Shown: piece by piece, positions 61,099 to 64,000 of the stretch
How positions within the stretch are numbered: the first letter of the stretch is position 1
Layout of the letters: each line of letters begins with the position of its first letter
Source: Enterococcus florum
Lineage (GTDB): Bacteria > Bacillota > Bacilli > Lactobacillales > Enterococcaceae
DNA length: 64,000 bases
Assembly: GCF_004309355.1 (NCBI RefSeq)
Contig: NZ_BJCC01000004.1
Location: 29,840 to 93,839, forward strand
Reading direction: 5' to 3'
Notes under the pieces: generated by a model
What the model was told of the DNA's origin: nothing
Databases searched by the model: none
Seen by the model: only the letters and a program-made list of their open reading frames with translations
Made by a program: the position numbers and the translations under genes

Positions 61099-61821
61099 TT
61101 ATAAGACTTTCGCTAAGAACTCTTTGGCTCTTTGTGATTTTGGTTCAGTAAAGAAAATTTCTGGTGTAGCGTCTTCTTCAATAATTCCGTTCTCAACAAA
61201 ACAGATCCGATCTGCCACCTCTCTGGCGAAACCCATTTCGTGAGTAACTAAAGCCATCGTAATGTTCGTATCCGCTAATCCTTTGATCACTGCCAACACT
61301 TCTTTGACCATCTCAGGATCCAGTGCGCTGGTAGGTTCATCAAACAGCATGACTTCTGGCTCCATACAAAGGGCTCGTGCAATCGCTACCCGTTGTTTTT
61401 GACCTCCAGAAAGTTTTGAAGGATATTCATTTTCTTTGTCGCTTAACCCCACTCGCTGAAGTAAATTCCTAGCCTTTTCAATTGCCACCTTTTTATCCAA
61501 TTTTTTGACTTTCATTGGAGCATAAATCATGTTTTCCAACACTGTTTTATGAGGAAACAAATTGAAATGCTGAAAAACCATGCCCGTGTTCTCCCGAACC
61601 TTTTTGATATCGATGGTTTTTTGAGTAATGTCTTGTCCATCAATAATAATCTCACCATCATTCGGCTTTTCCAACAGATTCATACATCTCAGAATGGTGG
61701 ATTTCCCCGAACCTGAAGGACCAATGATCGCAACGATCTCTCCTTTGGCAATTTGTAGATTGACACCCTTTAGCACCTCAACAGAACCAAAAGATTTGTG
61801 AAGATTTCTAATATCGATCAC
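61099..61821 (-). CDS. Amino-acid ABC transporter ATP-binding protein
   Basis: A 240-residue ABC ATPase of the GlnQ/ArtM type. Walker [10 protein letters not shown], the Q-loop [10 protein letters not shown], signature [15 protein letters not shown], Walker [13 protein letters not shown] and switch His in [10 protein letters not shown] are all present. The start codon is GTG at 61821 behind AAAGGAGG, and the gene overlaps the permease by 14 bases. It energises uptake with the permease and binding protein. Confidence 0.94.
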   Translation of the reverse strand: MIDIRNLHKSFGSVEVLKGVNLQIAKGEIVAIIGPSGSGKSTILRCMNLLEKPNDGEIIIDGQDITQKTIDIKKVRENTGMVFQHFNLFPHKTVLENMIYAPMKVKKLDKKVAIEKARNLLQRVGLSDKENEYPSKLSGGQKQRVAIARALCMEPEVMLFDEPTSALDPEMVKEVLAVIKGLADTNITMALVTHEMGFAREVADRICFVENGIIEEDATPEIFFTEPKSQRAKEFLAKVL

Positions 61822-62560
61822 TGCGCTTCAGCCTCCTTTCAATAAATCCGGCAAAGGTATTCAAAATCATTACTAAGACGTAATAAATCAATGCCACCAC
61901 AATAAATGGTTCGAAAGCTAAATAAGTAGCATTCATTGCTACTTGAGCAGAGCGCATCAGATCAAGCATGCCGATGGTCGAAACCAGTGAAGACTCTTTC
62001 AATAAGGCAATGGTTTCGTTGACTAATGCAGGTAAAACCGTTTTTAAAGCTTGTGGGATGATGATATCGATCATCGTATCTTTTTTTGAGACTCCTAACG
62101 AAAGAGCTGCCTCCATTTGCCCCACATCAACTGCTTCGATACCGCCGCGTAATATCTCCGAAATGTAGGCCGCAGAATTCAGTGAGAAGGCAATTACGGC
62201 CGCATTGAATGCTGGAATCTCATAATTTGTCAACTGAGGCGTCGCAAAATAAACAATGAATACCTGGACTAGTAAAGGTGTACCACGAAAAATCGATGTA
62301 TAAAATTGTGCCAGCAGTTTTAAAGGTTTAATGCCTGACACTTTAATTACTGATAGAAGGATGCCTAAAACCAATCCTCCTAATAAAGAGAACATGGTGA
62401 TTTGCAAGGTGCTTTTTAAGCCGTTGATATATACATTCTTGTATGGGACGATCCGGTCAAAGGCCAAATCCAATCCTGCAGCTTGTACTGGCAGATTTGC
62501 TGCAAAAAACAGAAGGAACAATGCTGAAACCGTCAAAAGGATAAGATGTTTTCTCTTCAT
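61808..62560 (-). CDS. Amino-acid ABC transporter permease
   Basis: A 250-residue membrane permease of the HisM/GlnP group. After an N-terminal hydrophobic leader-like helix it has [34 protein letters not shown], and the coupling loop [32 protein letters not shown] split across the EAA region. The ATG at 62560 directly follows the argH stop and is preferred to the GTG at 62563. It forms the channel with the ATPase downstream. Confidence 0.92.
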   Translation of the reverse strand: MKRKHLILLTVSALFLLFFAANLPVQAAGLDLAFDRIVPYKNVYINGLKSTLQITMFSLLGGLVLGILLSVIKVSGIKPLKLLAQFYTSIFRGTPLLVQVFIVYFATPQLTNYEIPAFNAAVIAFSLNSAAYISEILRGGIEAVDVGQMEAALSLGVSKKDTMIDIIIPQALKTVLPALVNETIALLKESSLVSTIGMLDLMRSAQVAMNATYLAFEPFIVVALIYYVLVMILNTFAGFIERRLKRSDRY

Positions 62561-62563
62561 CAC

Positions 62564-63892
62564 TTAACTCCCTCCCCGAATTTCTCTTTTGTTTCCTTGA
62601 TTCAAGCTACTCTCGTATTCGAGATACTCAAAAATATCTTCATCAATATGTTCGGAATATTGCTGGAAGGTTTCTAAAGATAATTCCTCGATCGAACATT
62701 GTTTTTCTTCACAGTACAAAACAATGCATCCTACAATGTCATGGGCATCACGAAATGCAACCCCTTTTTTCACCAAGTAGTCAGCTAAATCTGTGGCATT
62801 TAAAAAACCGTCCTTCATGGCCTGCTGCATCTTTTCTGGATGAACCTTCAACGTAACCAGCATTCTTTGCATGATGGTTAGTGTTTGATCTGTCCGATCG
62901 AAGGCTGAAATAAAAGCCTCTTTGTCTAGCTGCATATCCTTATTATAGGTTAAAGGCAATCCTTTCATTATGGTCAACATTGAAACTAGCGAACCGATTG
63001 CCAGCCCAGCATGTCCACGGACTAGTTCAGCGGCATCAGGATTTTTCTTTTGCGGCATCATACTGCTGCCAGTGGCATAGGCATCGTCAATGGTGATAAA
63101 CTTGAATTCTTGAGAACACCACAAAATTAGTTCCTCGCTTAAGCGACTCAAATGCACAGCGATCAATGAACAGGCTGAAAGTAGTTCAATGATATAATCA
63201 CGATCACTCACAGCATCCATAAAATTTGCTGATGGAGTCCGAAAGTGCAGGTAATCAGTGGTAATCTCACGATCAATCGGATGAGTCGTACCCGCTAACG
63301 CACCTGCACCTAACGGATTTTCGTCCATGATCGCCAACGCATTTTCCACACGAGCTCTATCGCGTTTAAACATTTCTACGTAAGCTCCCAAATGGTATTG
63401 AAAGGTCACCACTTGAGCTCTCTGCAAATGGGTATATCCGGGCATCAATACCGGATTTGCCGCGCCTTTTTCTTGTAAAGCTGCAATCAGCTGCTCCAGT
63501 AGTTCGATAAAATGCAACCCTCTTTTGCGACAGTATAGCTTGGTATCCACAGCAACTTGATCATTTCGACTTCGTGCAGTATGTAATTTTTTACCCAGCT
63601 CACCAATACGTTGTGTCAATGTCAATTCAGTAAAACTATGGATGTCTTCAAACGCCTCTTCATCGATCACCAGCTCACCTGACTGAAGTTCTTTCAAGAT
63701 TGATTCAAGGCCACTAACTATTTTTCTGCTCTCTTGGGTGGTTAAAATACCTGCCTCACCCAACATCTGTGCGTGAGCGATACTACCAATAATGTCTTCT
63801 TCATAATAGCGCTTCCCTAACGGTAGAGAATTATCAAATGTTTTCATCAATAGATCCTCTTCTTTATTGAAACGCCCTCCCCATAACTTCAT
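62564..63892 (-). CDS. argH: Argininosuccinate lyase
   Basis: A 442-residue enzyme of the fumarase/aspartase superfamily that splits argininosuccinate into arginine and fumarate. LWGGRFNKEEDLLMKTF, HTARSRNDQVAVDTKLY, PGYTHLQRAQ and the catalytic loop GSSMMPQKKNPD are all visible. The C-terminal end is shorter than some homologues by about 15-20 residues but contains all the active-site loops. It heads an operon with an amino-acid ABC transporter. argG is not in the window but could lie just beyond the right edge on the same strand or elsewhere. Confidence 0.95.
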   Translation of the reverse strand: MKLWGGRFNKEEDLLMKTFDNSLPLGKRYYEEDIIGSIAHAQMLGEAGILTTQESRKIVSGLESILKELQSGELVIDEEAFEDIHSFTELTLTQRIGELGKKLHTARSRNDQVAVDTKLYCRKRGLHFIELLEQLIAALQEKGAANPVLMPGYTHLQRAQVVTFQYHLGAYVEMFKRDRARVENALAIMDENPLGAGALAGTTHPIDREITTDYLHFRTPSANFMDAVSDRDYIIELLSACSLIAVHLSRLSEELILWCSQEFKFITIDDAYATGSSMMPQKKNPDAAELVRGHAGLAIGSLVSMLTIMKGLPLTYNKDMQLDKEAFISAFDRTDQTLTIMQRMLVTLKVHPEKMQQAMKDGFLNATDLADYLVKKGVAFRDAHDIVGCIVLYCEEKQCSIEELSLETFQQYSEHIDEDIFEYLEYESSLNQGNKREIRGGS

Positions 63893-63922
63893 CCTTTTTC
63901 TCCCTTGTTTTTATACATTATT

Positions 63923-63950
63923 TTGACAACAATTTGTTAACGTGTATAAT
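63923..63950 (+). promoter_or_regulatory. Near-consensus promoter pointing out of the window
   Basis: TTGACA (63923-63928), a 16-base spacer and TATAAT (63945-63950) form a strong plus-strand promoter divergent from argH. Its gene lies beyond the right edge. The argH promoter must overlap the same region on the other strand. Confidence 0.7.
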
Positions 63951-64000
63951 TGAGCTAATTTCATAATTATCAGCCCTTGTTATATCAATGTTTTCAAAGC

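Overview
The window looks like chromosomal DNA of a low-GC lactic acid bacterium, most likely Enterococcus or a close relative. The reasons are the streptococcal/enterococcal-type recombinase XerS, many PTS sugar operons, a LevR-type sigma-54 activator, an Mga-like regulator, a GH73-LysM-NlpC/P60 wall hydrolase, strong AGGAGG ribosome sites and AT-rich intergenic DNA. The species cannot be fixed from sequence alone. No rRNA, tRNA, insertion sequence or CRISPR array was recognised.

Layout. 0-5.5 kb: a sugar operon with fructose-type PTS parts, a class II ketose-bisphosphate aldolase, a D-lyxose isomerase-like cupin, an aldose epimerase and a xylulokinase-like enzyme. 5.7-12 kb: an AraC regulator, GH36 alpha-galactosidase, MelB-like symporter and a second FGGY kinase. 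12.6-14.5 kb: small genes and meso-DAP dehydrogenase. 14.7-23.9 kb: a LevR-like activator, a near-consensus -24/-12 promoter, a mannose-family PTS, a second GH36 enzyme and a GH13 glucosidase. 24-28.6 kb: single genes and decayed genes. 29-31 kb: xerS with a dif-like site. 31-37.4 kb: an Mga-like regulator, two secreted sortase-fold paralogues, a UDG-like protein with a WYL regulator, and TspO. 37.5-43.1 kb: an NCS1 permease/DUF917/hydantoinase-A operon with a PucR regulator. 43.2-44.9 kb: a ClpP paralogue and riboswitch-controlled thiD. 45-48.8 kb: an M24-like protein, a DeoR regulator and a pair of unknown-function proteins. 49-60 kb: wall hydrolase, a Cho-like nuclease, mgsA, small membrane proteins, aspartate 4-decarboxylase, and pyridoxal kinase with an ECF S component. 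60.2-63.9 kb: argH with an amino-acid ABC transporter.

Chromosome position. Nearly every gene left of about 28.6 kb is on the plus strand and most genes to the right are on the minus strand. The switch falls at xerS and the dif-like palindrome near 30.7 kb, so the window probably spans the replication terminus. A shrunken xerS relic lies 2 kb from the intact gene, and a broken acetyltransferase lies between them.

The points most worth follow-up are: the xerS/dif/relic region; the paired sortase-fold proteins, one lacking the expected catalytic Arg; the S-H-N ClpP1-like paralogue; the permease/DUF917/HyuA operon; the unknown pair beside DeoR and an M24 homologue that has lost its metal ligands; the sigma-54 alpha-glycoside PTS operon; and a candidate small RNA at 48.9 kb.
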